DNA of 64,000 nt, taken from assembly GCF_018613195.1 (NCBI RefSeq), contig NZ_JAGGQQ010000012.1, positions 1 to 64,000 of the forward strand. Direction: 5' to 3'. The DNA is from Bacillus sp. ISL-45 (GTDB lineage: Bacteria > Bacillota > Bacilli > Bacillales > Cytobacillaceae). Made by a program: the position numbers and the translations under genes. The notes beneath the pieces are model-generated. The model worked only from the letters and a program-made list of their open reading frames with translations. It searched no databases and was not told the DNA's origin. Shown in pieces: positions 51,185 to 60,531 of the stretch (the first letter of the stretch is position 1; each line of letters opens with the position of its first letter).

Positions 51185-51568
51185 ATGTTCCATCATACAA
51201 TTGAAGTGGACAAGTCAATGAATGAAGCAGTATCTGCCCTTGAGACAAGCTTGAAAGAAGAGAAATTTGGTGTCCTTTGGTCCCTGAATATGAAGGAGAC
51301 ACTCGCGGGTAAAGGTGTGGAACTTGACGGTGACTATATCATCCTTGAAGTATGCAATCCGCATGAAGCAAAAAGGGTACTTGAAAAGAATCCTATCGTA
51401 AGCTATTTTCTCCCTTGTAAAATTGTAGTATATAAAGAGAACGATACGACCAAGGTCGGCCTGCCAAAACCAACTGAATTGATTAAATTTGTGGAAAATG
51501 ATGACCTGCAAGCTATTGCTGCAGACATTGAAAAAAGGTTGATCGGAGCAATTGATAATATTAAGTAA
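51185..51568 (+). CDS. DUF302-family protein
   Basis: A 127-residue single DUF302 domain. MFHHTIEVDKSMNEAVSALE, then KFGVLWSLNMKETLAGKG and YIILEVCNPHEAKRVLEKNP, fit the family, which forms small alpha/beta dimers of unknown function. The ATG at 51185 is 8 nt from AAGGAG; an ATG two codons earlier is too close. A solo end of the mobile repeat follows two bases after its stop. Confidence 0.87.
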   Translation: MFHHTIEVDKSMNEAVSALETSLKEEKFGVLWSLNMKETLAGKGVELDGDYIILEVCNPHEAKRVLEKNPIVSYFLPCKIVVYKENDTTKVGLPKPTELIKFVENDDLQAIAADIEKRLIGAIDNIK

Positions 51569-51569
51569 G

Positions 51570-51598
51570 GCACTTTTCTCAAACTTTGTTGCTATTGA
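51570..51598 (+). mobile_element. solo terminal repeat of the MITE-like element (copy D)
   Basis: GCACTTTTCTCAAACTTTGTTGCTATTG matches the left end of copies A and B, then similarity stops. Only the end of the element remains, starting 2 bases after the DUF302 stop codon. Confidence 0.75.
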
Positions 51599-51622
51599 GT
51601 TCAATAATTTCAAACTACTGAA

Positions 51623-51648
51623 GTCCGGGAGTCTTTCCCGGGCTTTTT
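51623..51648 (+). terminator. DUF302 gene terminator
   Basis: GTCCGGGA and TCCCGGGC pair around GTCTT, then TTTTT. The solo mobile-repeat end lies between the gene and this hairpin. Confidence 0.82.
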
Positions 51649-51778
51649 ATGCGTCCTGAAAAAGGAGATAAGCCCATTTTAAAAAAAGTATTGTCCGGCT
51701 GTTTAGGACAAATTTTTGCCGGGAACTTAAACACTAATTCAAAAAAATTTCGGCTGTTGAGCCGTTTATATAGATTTG

Positions 51779-51806
51779 GCGGCTGTCAGCTTGGCAGCCG
51801 TTTTGA
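51779..51806 (+). terminator. additional hairpin upstream of the aldo/keto reductase
   Basis: CGGCTG and CAGCCG form a stem followed by TTTT about 55 nt before the start of the next gene. A terminator or attenuator is possible. Confidence 0.55.
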
Positions 51807-51859
51807 TTTGTCTTAAACTTTGCCGAGGGATAAAATGGACTAAAAGGAGGCTGATTATT

Positions 51860-52684
51860 GTGAGCATTTTTGATACTCATACATTACATAATGGTGTGAA
51901 AATACCGGCTTTTGGCCTCGGTGTTTATAAGGTCGAGGGAGGAGAACAAATCGAGGAAACAATCCAGACAGCGCTGGATCTCGGATATCGGCTGATAGAT
52001 ACAGCTTCTTTTTACCAGAATGAAGAAGGTGTAGGAAGAGCTATCCGCAACAGCAGTATACCGAGGGAAGATTTATTTATCACAACGAAGGTCTGGAATT
52101 CTGAACAGGGTTATGACAATACGCTTAAAGCCTTTAATGAAAGCATGGATCGGTTAGGGCTGGATTATCTAGATTTATATCTCGTCCACTGGCCTGTTAA
52201 AGGCAAATACCTGGACACATGGCGTGCTCTCGAGCAACTGTATCGGGAAGGCAGGGTGAAGGCAATTGGTGTCAGCAATTTTAAAATACACCATTTGGAG
52301 GATCTTCTAAGCCATTGCAATGAAAGGCCAGTAATCAATCAAGTCGAACTCCATCCTTTGCTGTCGCAAGCCGACCTGCGGAATTTCTGTCAGGAAAATG
52401 ACATCAAAGTAGAGGCATGGTCCCCATTGTCCAGAGGAAGGTTCCTTGATGATCCTGTGCTGGGGAAGATTGCGGAACAGCACGCCAAGACTCCGGCTCA
52501 GGTTATTTTAAAATGGCACATGCAAAATCATATTATCCCGATTCCTAAATCAGTCAAACCGTCAAGGTTAAAAGAAAACGCAGATATATTTGATTTCAAG
52601 CTGGATCAAAAAGAACTGGAGGAGATCAATGGTCTCAATAAGGACCAGCGTTTTGGTGCCGATCCAGACCATATTGATTTTTAA
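51860..52684 (+). CDS. aldo/keto reductase (YvgN/AKR5 type), paralogue 2
   Basis: A 274-residue NADPH reductase paralogous to the gene at 21930. Tetrad residues occur in LIDTASFYQNEEGVG (about residues 44-58), TTKVW and LVHWPV; IPIPKSVKPSRL is the cofactor site. The GTG at 51860 follows AAAGGAGG by 8-9 nt; a longer frame without a site runs through the upstream hairpin. Probably an aldehyde or dicarbonyl reductase. Confidence 0.92.
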   Translation: MSIFDTHTLHNGVKIPAFGLGVYKVEGGEQIEETIQTALDLGYRLIDTASFYQNEEGVGRAIRNSSIPREDLFITTKVWNSEQGYDNTLKAFNESMDRLGLDYLDLYLVHWPVKGKYLDTWRALEQLYREGRVKAIGVSNFKIHHLEDLLSHCNERPVINQVELHPLLSQADLRNFCQENDIKVEAWSPLSRGRFLDDPVLGKIAEQHAKTPAQVILKWHMQNHIIPIPKSVKPSRLKENADIFDFKLDQKELEEINGLNKDQRFGADPDHIDF

Positions 52685-52749
52685 AGGAGCTAAATGCAGG
52701 ATGATGCTGGTACAAGCGAATCTATACAATGTATATTTTTGGAGATAAT

Positions 52750-52779
52750 GGGCTGAATTCCAATCAGTCCGTTTTTTTA
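52750..52779 (+). terminator. aldo/keto reductase terminator
   Basis: GGGCTGA and TCAGTCC (one G:T) pair, then G and seven T. Confidence 0.78.
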
Positions 52780-53058
52780 TTTGTGAAAATGGATACATTA
52801 AAAGGAAAGAGAAAACTGCGTTCTGACAGGTGTTAGAGGGATAATTAAATCCCGGTAGGTTTTAAAATAATCATTGGGTGGTAATGTAGGTGTACAAGCA
52901 GAAAGCAACACGATTCAACATCTTAGACTGCTGCTTGTTCAACTGCAGAACAGCCTGGTTTAACACCATGATATTTGAGGTAAGATAATGTTAGAGCAAG
53001 CTGGTTAGCTCCCGGGAAGCAACTAAAATCAGCAAAGGCTAGTTTTTACTTCGCTGCA

Positions 53059-53081
53059 GTTTGAACTCTTTAAAAGGGTGT
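53059..53081 (+). promoter_or_regulatory. possible SigB promoter
   Basis: GTTTGA and GGGTGT separated by 11 nt resemble the general-stress SigB consensus (GTTTAA, GGGTAT with 12-15 nt). They lie about 60 nt before a GlsB/YeaQ-type gene, a family often stress-induced. Confidence 0.4.
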
Positions 53082-53143
53082 AAAACCCCTTAGCACTATT
53101 ACTACTTGTAAAATACATCTACTTTTTAAGGAGGAATTACATT

Positions 53144-53401
53144 ATGATGAGTTTTCTTTGGGCATTAATTATCGGTGGTATTATTGGGTGGTTAGCAGGA
53201 TTGATCTTGGGAAGAGATATTCCTGGCGGCATCATCGGTAACATCATCGCTGGTTTCGTGGGTGCTTGGATTGGACAAGCAATCTTAGGAGACTGGGGAC
53301 CTGTAGTTGCTGACTTTGCGATTATCCCGGCATTGATTGGTGCGATTGCATTGGTATTCATCGTCAGCCTTGTACTGAAGAGCATGCGTAAAGCTGACTA
53401 A
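53144..53401 (+). CDS. GlsB/YeaQ/YmgE-family stress membrane protein
   Basis: An 85-residue protein with three glycine-rich segments (WALIIGGIIGWLAGLILG, GIIGNIIAGFVGAWIG, ALIGAIALVFIVSLVL), the transglycosylase-associated family pattern. AAGGAGG is 7-8 nt before the ATG. Members are induced by envelope or general stress; the molecular role is unknown. Confidence 0.92.
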   Translation: MMSFLWALIIGGIIGWLAGLILGRDIPGGIIGNIIAGFVGAWIGQAILGDWGPVVADFAIIPALIGAIALVFIVSLVLKSMRKAD

Positions 53402-53407
53402 TATAAA

Positions 53408-53442
53408 GAAATCCTTCCGAATCCGGAAGGATTTTTTTTGTT
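53408..53442 (+). terminator. terminator of the stress membrane protein gene
   Basis: AATCCTTCCG and CGGAAGGATT form the stem followed by eight T. Confidence 0.9.
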
Positions 53443-53498
53443 GTATAGGAAATTATAAAAGCATTTTTGTCTGGATAACTACATGTGGGTTTGTCTTA

Positions 53499-53895
53499 AT
53501 CCAGCTCCAGCGCCTAGCCCCTCGAGACGCTTCGTTCCTGCCAATGAAGTCAAAGAACGACTTCACTGTCAGGCCCTCCAGCGCTTGTCGGAGATGGGCA
53601 GTCGCCTCCTCTTTTCGAATTGTCTAGTGTCGCCTCCTAGAAACTCCGAAACTTCAACTCCGCCGGCAGAAGCAAAAAGCGCTTCTTTGTCGGAGTCTCC
53701 AGTTTCTGCGTTTCTAAGCAGTCGGCTATACTTTTCGAGTTCGGTCCTGCAAATGAAGTTAAAGAACGACTTCAATGTCAGGCCCTCCGAGGCACACGAT
53801 GTGCTAGATCTGCCAGCGACAGGACGTGGCGTCATAGGCGGGCAGCGCTTGTCGGGGCTGAACGAGGCGCTTGCGCTTTTTGTTCTGGAAATTTA
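53499..53895. repeat. composite GC-rich intergenic repeat
   Basis: About 400 bp beginning CCAGCTCCAGCGCCTAGCCC and ending near GAACGAGGCGCTTGCGCTTT. An internal segment with CAATGAAGTCAAAGAACGAC at about 53540 recurs at about 53750 with few changes, each followed by TGTCAGGCCCTCC, so two related units appear joined. Sequences of this kind are scattered between genes in Bacillaceae. An open frame crossing it has no ribosome site. Confidence 0.82.
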
Positions 53896-53913
53896 TGCAC
53901 TTCATAATAAAAT

Positions 53914-54834
53914 TTAAATCTCATAAGGATCAATGTTAAAAAATATCGGCGGTTGGTCGATAAAAGGTGCGTGGCATATTATTTTTTCCTTTGTGAACGG
54001 GTGGGTGAATTCCATTTTTACTGCATGCAGAGCTTGTCTGTGAAATGTATCGCTTCCGCCGTACAGGGAGTCTCCAGCAAGCGGATGCCCAATCGCGCTG
54101 AAATGCACCCGGATCTGGTGGGTCCTGCCGGTGTCAAGAGAGCATTGAACCAAGGTAAGGTTTTTATGTTTGATTTTATCTAATACTTTGAAGTGAGTGA
54201 TGGCGTGCTGGCCTGTCTCCGAGACTCTTCTTTTCGTTGGGTGATGCCGGTCCCGGCCGATTGGTTTATTGATTGTTCCTTTTTTCTGACTGATGATTCC
54301 GTCAGCCAAAGCTAAATATGTTCTTTGGATTGCGCGTTCTTCCAGCATTTTATCGAGAATGGCTGTAATGAGCGGGTTTTTCGCAAAAAGTACAGCACCG
54401 GTTGTCTCACGGTCAAGCCTGTGTATATGACGCGGCCGGGTAACTTCACCATTTGACTGCAAATGAAACGCAGCACCATTCGCCAGAGTACCACCCTGGC
54501 CGCTCTCGTTTGGATGGGTATCCATTCCTGACGGTTTATTGAATACAATCAGATGGTCATCTTCATAAAGGACATCAACGTCCAAGTATTCAGGATGGAC
54601 AGTCTGCTCTTCTACAGTAAAAAGCTTCAAGCTTAAGCGGTCATTTTTTTTAAGGGGAATTGTCCAATCGGGAACATTTCCGTTAATCAGGACGTTCTTT
54701 TCCATTCTCAAAAGATGAACAGATTTTTTTGGAGCTTTCCAAAAATCCTTGAAAAGTGTTTCCAGAGTATGCTTTTCCCATTCATCGGGAATGACAAGTT
54801 CACACCATTCGCCTTTTTTATTTGTATGTATCAT
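53914..54834 (-). CDS. yhcT: RluA-family rRNA/tRNA pseudouridine synthase (YhcT-like)
   Basis: A 306-residue pseudouridine synthase. An N-terminal S4-like part (about residues 20-75) is followed by the catalytic domain with HRLDRETTGAVLFAK (about 137-151), whose Asp is the nucleophile, and TGRTHQIRVHFSAIGHPLAGD (about 233-253, split here by line of sight). AGGAG precedes the ATG. It is divergent from yhcU, as its B. subtilis counterpart lies beside yhcU. Confidence 0.92.
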   Translation of the reverse strand: MIHTNKKGEWCELVIPDEWEKHTLETLFKDFWKAPKKSVHLLRMEKNVLINGNVPDWTIPLKKNDRLSLKLFTVEEQTVHPEYLDVDVLYEDDHLIVFNKPSGMDTHPNESGQGGTLANGAAFHLQSNGEVTRPRHIHRLDRETTGAVLFAKNPLITAILDKMLEERAIQRTYLALADGIISQKKGTINKPIGRDRHHPTKRRVSETGQHAITHFKVLDKIKHKNLTLVQCSLDTGRTHQIRVHFSAIGHPLAGDSLYGGSDTFHRQALHAVKMEFTHPFTKEKIICHAPFIDQPPIFFNIDPYEI

Positions 54835-55021
54835 ATTGATCTCCTGACTTTATTAAATTTTATTGAGTTGACGGTAAAAAACTTGTTTGCATTGAAGAAG
54901 AGTCTGTCAACTTTTACCGCATGCATGGGCATAATTACCACCCAGTTAATTGGAATGAATATGTTATTCTAGGTATATATATTACGAATAGATTACAAAG
55001 GGTATAAAGGTGGGTCGATCA

Positions 55022-55420
55022 TTGAAAATTGTATTTGCGTCTACACCCGGACAAGAAGAGAAAGTGGTAGAACTGGCAAGATATTTTTACACTGATATTT
55101 TTCCATTGTACTTTACGGATGAAGACATTCATGAATTCGAAAGGCTTGAAGTTTTACATACGAGACCCGAACAGTTCGAGAGATTCAGTACACTTGGAGC
55201 AGCTTTCCATGTTATCACAAGCATGCAGACATTGATCTCTATTTTGGAGTCTGGCCATATTCCTGAAAAATATCAGTCGATGTTCCGTAAAAATGTCCAG
55301 ACATTGACAGACTACGGAATTTGTTTCCCGTTTAATTACAGTCAATTTTCTGATTCCAAGCATGTTCATCTAGATTATATCAGTACTTATACGAAAGCTG
55401 CCAATAGACTGCTACTGTAA
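55022..55420 (+). CDS. yhcU: YhcU-family protein
   Basis: A 132-residue soluble protein matching my recollection of YhcU (DUF5365). It starts KIVFASTPGQEEKVVELARY and ends in a helical region (SKHVHLDYISTYTKAANRL). The TTG at 55022 is preferred because AAAGGTGG ends about 8 nt upstream; a GTG frame start overlaps that site. Function unknown. Confidence 0.82.
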   Translation: MKIVFASTPGQEEKVVELARYFYTDIFPLYFTDEDIHEFERLEVLHTRPEQFERFSTLGAAFHVITSMQTLISILESGHIPEKYQSMFRKNVQTLTDYGICFPFNYSQFSDSKHVHLDYISTYTKAANRLLL

Positions 55421-55453
55421 GCTGACTGGGGAGCATTAAAACTAAATCCATAT

Positions 55454-55484
55454 GAAAACGCCTGCGAATCGCAGGCGTTTTTTC
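55454..55484. terminator. bidirectional terminator between yhcU and the thioredoxin-like gene
   Basis: AAAACGCCTGCG and CGCAGGCGTTTT pair with T-runs on both strands. Confidence 0.9.
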
Positions 55485-55485
55485 A

Positions 55486-55956
55486 TTATTCTAATGTATT
55501 CTCATTGAACCAATTTTCGAAAGTCGCTTCTTCCTGATAGCCGACGATCCTGTTTACTTCTTTTCCATCCTTGTACTGTACAATGGTTGGAGTCGATTCG
55601 ATTCCGTAATCATTCCAGCCTTGTTCAAACTCCAAAAGGTTGTATTGAACCAGATCTACATCCATATCCTTTGCCAAAGGTGCAACAATCGGAGTGGTGC
55701 GAACGCAGTGAGGGCATGTCGGACTGTGGAAATAGACGGTAACATCCTCGCCGTTTTCAATTTTTTTCTCCAGTTCTTCAGGCAGGATGATATTTTGATA
55801 GTTCGGATCATCCAGCTGTTTGACGGTTTCAGGATGAAGTGTGTCTTTCCCGTAAGGATTCCCCTCAGCCTTTTCCTCATTTTGCGCCTTATTCAGAAAA
55901 AATAATGCTGCGAATAATGCAATGATAATTAATAGAAAAACAATGACCTTTTTCAA
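55486..55956 (-). CDS. membrane-anchored thioredoxin-like protein (CPHC)
   Basis: A 156-residue protein with an N-terminal anchor (VIVFLLIIIALFAALFFL) and an extracytoplasmic thioredoxin fold. The active site is SPTCPHCVRTTP (about residues 78-89) and the cis-proline is ESTPTIVQY. TTG start with AAGGAGGAAG upstream, which overlaps the stop of the BdbC gene. Together with BdbC it should form a disulfide-introducing pair for exported proteins, a BdbD or BdbA role. Confidence 0.9.
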   Translation of the reverse strand: MKKVIVFLLIIIALFAALFFLNKAQNEEKAEGNPYGKDTLHPETVKQLDDPNYQNIILPEELEKKIENGEDVTVYFHSPTCPHCVRTTPIVAPLAKDMDVDLVQYNLLEFEQGWNDYGIESTPTIVQYKDGKEVNRIVGYQEEATFENWFNENTLE

Positions 55957-55957
55957 G

Positions 55958-56395
55958 TTACGCTTCCTCCTTCGTTTTCTTCCAGACCAGCAGGCTTAAT
56001 GAAAAAATAATGATGAATGCAGTAAGTGCCAGGAATGGGATGGTAATAAAACCAAGCCAGTTGATATATTGGCCTGTACAAGGAACCCTTCCGCAAGTAA
56101 CAGCATTGTCAGCCATGAACGGCACCTTTTGCAATGAATAATGGTACAGCGATATCAACCCGCCGACAGCTGCCATAATCATCGTATAAAAGGTAATCTT
56201 ATAATCTTTTTTAACAACTGCTATTCCTAGTATCAAGGCAAAAGGATACATCAGGATTCGCTGATACCAGCACAGCAGACAAGGCTCATACTGCCGGATT
56301 TCTGAGAAATACAGACTGCCGAACATGGCAATGATCGACGCAGCCCAGGCCGTAAATAAATATGACTCCCTTGAATCTTTTTTCGTCTCTTTCAA
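55958..56395 (-). CDS. bdbC: DsbB-family disulfide oxidoreductase BdbC
   Basis: A 145-residue four-segment membrane protein that reoxidises the thioredoxin-like partner with quinone. The Cys pairs CLLCWYQR (about residues 39-46) and CGRVPC (about 101-106) are both present. TTG start with AGGGGAG about 7-8 nt upstream. Its stop overlaps the ribosome site of the partner gene. Confidence 0.93.
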   Translation of the reverse strand: MKETKKDSRESYLFTAWAASIIAMFGSLYFSEIRQYEPCLLCWYQRILMYPFALILGIAVVKKDYKITFYTMIMAAVGGLISLYHYSLQKVPFMADNAVTCGRVPCTGQYINWLGFITIPFLALTAFIIIFSLSLLVWKKTKEEA

Positions 56396-56679
56396 GCTAA
56401 TCTCCCCTAAGCCAGATAATCTCTATTTAAACACTTTATATAAAAGAAACACTTACCTCTCATTACATCTTAAGGAATGTAATAAAATATTTCAATTAAC
56501 ATTATGTGAAATAATTTTTCCCAATACAAAGGGAGAAGCTAAATAAAGAGTTATAACCAATCGATTTAGGGTATAGGAATATGATGATGATTTAGAGGCT
56601 AGTTTGTTTTTTTTACATACATAGTAAGTAAATGCTAATAATAGCGATTTTTTTTATGACAGAAAGGATGCAGATTTAT

Positions 56680-58218
56680 ATGAGTGAATTGGATTTGTCC
56701 AAATTTGAAAAAAGAATGATCATCCGCAACACGAAGCAAGAGGATATTGATGAGATCATCAAGATGCAGAACAGCTGCTTTCCTGGAATGGATCCGTGGA
56801 AGCGGGACCAGCTTGAGAGCCATCTTGACGTATTTCCAGAAGGCCAATTCGTTGCAGAATATGATGGGAAAGTAGTTGGCTCCTGTTCGAGTCTGATTAT
56901 AAACTTTGATGAATATGATGACCGCCACAGCTGGGATGATGTCACAGATGAAGGCTATATTACGAACCATAACCCAGATGGATATAACCTATATGGAATA
57001 GAAGTCATGACCCATCCTGAATTCAGGAGGATGAAAGTTGGCTACCGTTTGTATGAAGCAAGGAAGGATCTCGCAAGGCAAATGAATCTGAAAAGTATCA
57101 TTATCGGCGGGAGGATCCCAAATTACCATTTGCACGCGGAAGAAATGTCACCAAGAGAATATGTCCGGCAGGTCGCTTCCCATAAAATCTATGATCCGGT
57201 TCTCTCATTCCAGCTGAGGAACGACTTCACTCTGATGAGGATCAACCCGAACTATTTGCCGGATGATCTCCAGTCGAATAAATACGCGACATTGATGGAA
57301 TGGAACAATGTAGACTATCAGCCAAAATCGAAAAGATTCTATAAGACCAGCAATCCTGTCCGGATATGCGTTGTCCAGTATATGATGAGACAAATCAAGT
57401 CATTTGAAGATTTGGCTCACCAGGTTGAATACTTTACGGATGTTGCATCAGATGCCGGTTCTGATTTTGCCGTGTTCCCGGAAATTTTCACGACACAGCT
57501 TATGTCATTCATGGATGAAAAATCACCCTCGCTCGCGGTACGCAGGGTGACTGAATATACCGAGCAGTACATCGAGCTGTTCACCGACCTGGCTGTCCGC
57601 TACAATGTCAACATCATCGGAGGCTCGCATTTGGTAAAAGAAGAAGACGATGAGATTTACAATATTTCTTACTTGTTCCGCAGAGATGGAACAATCGATA
57701 AGCAATACAAGCTGCATATCACGCCAAATGAGCGTAGATGGTGGGGCATCAGCCGCGGCGATGAATTAAAGGTGTTCGATACAGACTGCGGCAAGATTGC
57801 GATTCAAATTTGTTATGATATCGAATTCCCTGAACTTGCGAGGATCGCCACTGATATGGGAGCCAAAATCATTTTCACACCGTTTTGTACCGAAGACCGC
57901 CAGGGTTACCTGCGGGTTCGTTACTGTGCCCAGGCGAGAGCGGTCGAAAATCAAGTGTACACGGTCATTTCGGGTACGGTTGGCAACCTGCCGCAAACAG
58001 AAAACATGGATATCCAATATGCCCAGTCAGGGATTTTCGCGCCATCTGATTTTGAATTCGCCAGGGACGGCATTGTCGGCGAAACCAATCCAAATATCGA
58101 AATGGTCATGATCGGCGATGTTGACCTGGAAATCCTCCGCCGCCAGCGCCAGGATGGGACAGTCCGCCAACTCAAAGACCGCAGGCATGATATTTACCGC
58201 ATTCAGTATAAGAAGTAA
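56680..58218 (+). CDS. yhcX: GNAT acetyltransferase-nitrilase fusion (YhcX)
   Basis: A 512-residue two-domain enzyme as in B. subtilis YhcX. Residues about 10-190 are a GNAT domain (GIEVMTHPEFRRMKVGYRLY). Residues about 220-505 are a carbon-nitrogen hydrolase with the Glu-Lys-Cys triad in AVFPEIFTTQ, YKLHITPNERRWWG and IQICYDIEFPE. AAAGGA lies 11 nt before the ATG at 56680, a long spacing. Substrate unknown; an amide plus an acetyl-transfer step is implied. Confidence 0.92.
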   Translation: MSELDLSKFEKRMIIRNTKQEDIDEIIKMQNSCFPGMDPWKRDQLESHLDVFPEGQFVAEYDGKVVGSCSSLIINFDEYDDRHSWDDVTDEGYITNHNPDGYNLYGIEVMTHPEFRRMKVGYRLYEARKDLARQMNLKSIIIGGRIPNYHLHAEEMSPREYVRQVASHKIYDPVLSFQLRNDFTLMRINPNYLPDDLQSNKYATLMEWNNVDYQPKSKRFYKTSNPVRICVVQYMMRQIKSFEDLAHQVEYFTDVASDAGSDFAVFPEIFTTQLMSFMDEKSPSLAVRRVTEYTEQYIELFTDLAVRYNVNIIGGSHLVKEEDDEIYNISYLFRRDGTIDKQYKLHITPNERRWWGISRGDELKVFDTDCGKIAIQICYDIEFPELARIATDMGAKIIFTPFCTEDRQGYLRVRYCAQARAVENQVYTVISGTVGNLPQTENMDIQYAQSGIFAPSDFEFARDGIVGETNPNIEMVMIGDVDLEILRRQRQDGTVRQLKDRRHDIYRIQYKK

Positions 58219-58223
58219 GATAA

Positions 58224-58268
58224 GGTGAAGCACCTGGGGAATAGAGCTGATTCCCCGGGTGTTTTTTT
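58224..58268 (+). terminator. yhcX terminator
   Basis: GCACCTGGGGAAT and ATTCCCCGGGTGT pair, followed by TTTTTT. Confidence 0.88.
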
Positions 58269-58360
58269 GCGTTCTTTTTGGAGTGGCTTTAAGGTAATGA
58301 AATAAGTGTACAGAAGTGTACAGGGGTATGCTCCCAGTTTTACCTTAAGCAGGGTGACGG

Positions 58361-58460
58361 CGGGATTAACCCTTTTTTTCGGGCAATTAACCCTTTGGTC
58401 CGGGCAATTAGCACAATGTTTCGGATGATTAACGGTATTATTCGGGAGATTATGGCCGAA
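58361..58460. repeat. short tandem array of about 21-bp units
   Basis: CGGG/CGGA blocks start at 58361, 58380, 58401, 58422 and 58443, spaced 19, 21, 21 and 21 bp. The shared core is CGGGCAATTAACCCTTTGG or close variants. It lies in the 500-nt gap between yhcX and pgcA, which holds no other recognisable gene. Confidence 0.75.
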
Positions 58461-58745
58461 GATTAAGAGAATAATTTTTCCAATTGGCTCAGCTGCTTTC
58501 AGCACACTCGATTTTTACAAGATAATGGAAAAAATCAAACCCGCTGATCAACCGAAATAAAAAAAGAAATCGCAATAAGGTGGATTCGTGCTGCTAATGT
58601 AAAAAACGACATTTAAAATTAGACATTTTAATGGCAAAAGCAGTGAAATATATCGAAAACAATCACACAAAAGTTATCAATCATACCCTATCTTGTTTTA
58701 TAATTAGCTGTAAGATTCAAATCTTATTTTTCAGGAGGTCATTCA

Positions 58746-60491
58746 ATGGATTGGAAGAAGAAAGCCGACAAGTGGCTTGGTTTTGCCGGATTGGATCCGG
58801 AGCTGAAAACCGAACTAGATTCATTAAAGGATAATGGACAGCAATTAGAGGAAGTATTTTATAAAGATTTGGAATTCGGCACTGGCGGAATGCGCGGTGA
58901 AATTGGCGCGGGTACCAACCGGATGAACTTATACACAGTGCGCAAGGCATCTGCCGGTCTGTCAGCATACATAGAAGCACAAGGAAATGAAGCGAAGCAG
59001 CGTGGCGTGGCAATTGCCTACGATTCCCGCCATAAGTCACCTGAATTCGCAATGGAAGCTGCAAAGACATTGGCGACCCGCGGCATCCAGACATATGTTT
59101 TTGAAGAATTAAGGCCAACACCGGAGCTTTCATTCGCAGTACGGCACCTGCATGCATATGCAGGAATCGTCATTACTGCCAGCCATAACCCGCCTGAATA
59201 TAATGGCTATAAAGTTTATGGCCCTGATGGCGGACAGCTGCCTCCAGATAGTGCGGATGAAGTGATCACAAAGGTAAACGAGATTGAAAATGAATTGGCA
59301 ATCGAGGTAATGGAAGAGCAAGAGTTGAAGGAAAAAGGCTTGATTAAGATGATTGGGTCCGAAGTGGACCGCGCTTATCTTGAAAAGCTTATGACGATAT
59401 CCGAAAATCCAACGCTGGCAGATGAAGCCGATGTGAAAGTGGTTTTCACACCATTGCATGGGACTGCCAATATGCCTGTGCGCAATATCCTGACGAACCT
59501 GAAATACCAGAACGTCACGGTCGTGAAAGAGCAGGAGCTTCCGGATCCTGAGTTTTCCACAGTTCAGAGCCCGAATCCTGAAGAGCCTGCCGCATTTGAG
59601 CTTGCGATCCGTGAAGGGAAGAAAATCGATGCTGATGTACTCATTGCAACGGACCCTGATGCAGACAGGCTCGGTATCGCTGTAAAAGACTCGGATGGGG
59701 AGTATGTTGTGCTGACAGGAAACCAGACAGGAGCCCTGCTGCTGCATTATATCCTGACGCAAAAACAGGAGAAGGAAACACTCCCAGCCAATGGTGCAGT
59801 GTTCAAGACAATCGTAACTTCCGAACTTGGACGCAAAATCGCATCATCTTTCGGGGTTAATACAATCGATGTATTGACCGGTTTTAAGTTCATCGCAGAA
59901 AAAATCAAGCAATATGAAGAATCAGGGGAGTATAAATTCCTGTTTGGCTATGAAGAAAGCTATGGATACCTAATCGGGGACTTTGCCCGTGATAAAGACG
60001 CAGTCCAGGCGGCGATGCTTGCTGTCGAGGTTTGCGCATATTATAAGAAGAAGGGCATGTCTTTGTACCAAGCTCTGCTCAGTGTATTTGAAGAATACGG
60101 TTATTATCAGGAGGGACTGCGTTCCCTGACGCTGAAAGGAAAAGAGGGCGCAGAATTAATCCAGAAAACGCTCGGGGTCTTCCGCCAGAATCCTCTTAGA
60201 CAGCTCGGTGAATTGAAGGTTACCACTGTGGAAGATTATTTAACAGGTATAAGAATGAATGAGAGCAACGAGGAAGAAAAAATCCAGCTTCCTTCTTCAA
60301 ATGTTATCAAATACTATCTTGAGGATGGTACATGGATGTGCCTTCGCCCGTCTGGAACGGAACCAAAGATCAAGTTTTATTTTGGTGTGAACGACAAGAG
60401 CCTGGCAGAAAGCAAGCAGAAGCTTCAAAAAATCGAACAGGATTTCATGGAGGCAGTTGAAAAGAAAATGGAAGCTGCAAAGAACTTGTAA
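58746..60491 (+). CDS. pgcA: phospho-sugar mutase (alpha-phosphoglucomutase PgcA)
   Basis: A 581-residue alpha-D-phosphohexomutase interconverting glucose-6- and glucose-1-phosphate for wall teichoic acid and glycolipid synthesis. The phosphoserine loop [15 protein letters not shown] (about residues 141-155), metal loop [10 protein letters not shown] (about 302-311), FGYEESYGY and RPSGTEPK (about 537-544) are intact. CAGGAGG precedes the ATG. Matches B. subtilis PgcA (YhxB). An SDR gene follows after 40 nt. Confidence 0.94.
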   Translation: MDWKKKADKWLGFAGLDPELKTELDSLKDNGQQLEEVFYKDLEFGTGGMRGEIGAGTNRMNLYTVRKASAGLSAYIEAQGNEAKQRGVAIAYDSRHKSPEFAMEAAKTLATRGIQTYVFEELRPTPELSFAVRHLHAYAGIVITASHNPPEYNGYKVYGPDGGQLPPDSADEVITKVNEIENELAIEVMEEQELKEKGLIKMIGSEVDRAYLEKLMTISENPTLADEADVKVVFTPLHGTANMPVRNILTNLKYQNVTVVKEQELPDPEFSTVQSPNPEEPAAFELAIREGKKIDADVLIATDPDADRLGIAVKDSDGEYVVLTGNQTGALLLHYILTQKQEKETLPANGAVFKTIVTSELGRKIASSFGVNTIDVLTGFKFIAEKIKQYEESGEYKFLFGYEESYGYLIGDFARDKDAVQAAMLAVEVCAYYKKKGMSLYQALLSVFEEYGYYQEGLRSLTLKGKEGAELIQKTLGVFRQNPLRQLGELKVTTVEDYLTGIRMNESNEEEKIQLPSSNVIKYYLEDGTWMCLRPSGTEPKIKFYFGVNDKSLAESKQKLQKIEQDFMEAVEKKMEAAKNL

Positions 60492-60531
60492 ATCACAACC
60501 TTAGAACTTCAGCAAGAAAGGAAGTAATCAA

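Larger units (their letters stand above)
52685..53143. other. intergenic region before the stress membrane protein
   Basis: Contains the terminator at 52750-52779 and the SigB-like promoter at 53059-53081. The remaining 280 nt show no ORF with a ribosome site, no array and no RNA family I recognise. Confidence 0.4.

Noticed and set aside
53483-53917. 144-codon open frame
   Set aside because: It lies wholly in the composite GC-rich repeat, has no ribosome site and no recognisable protein sequence.
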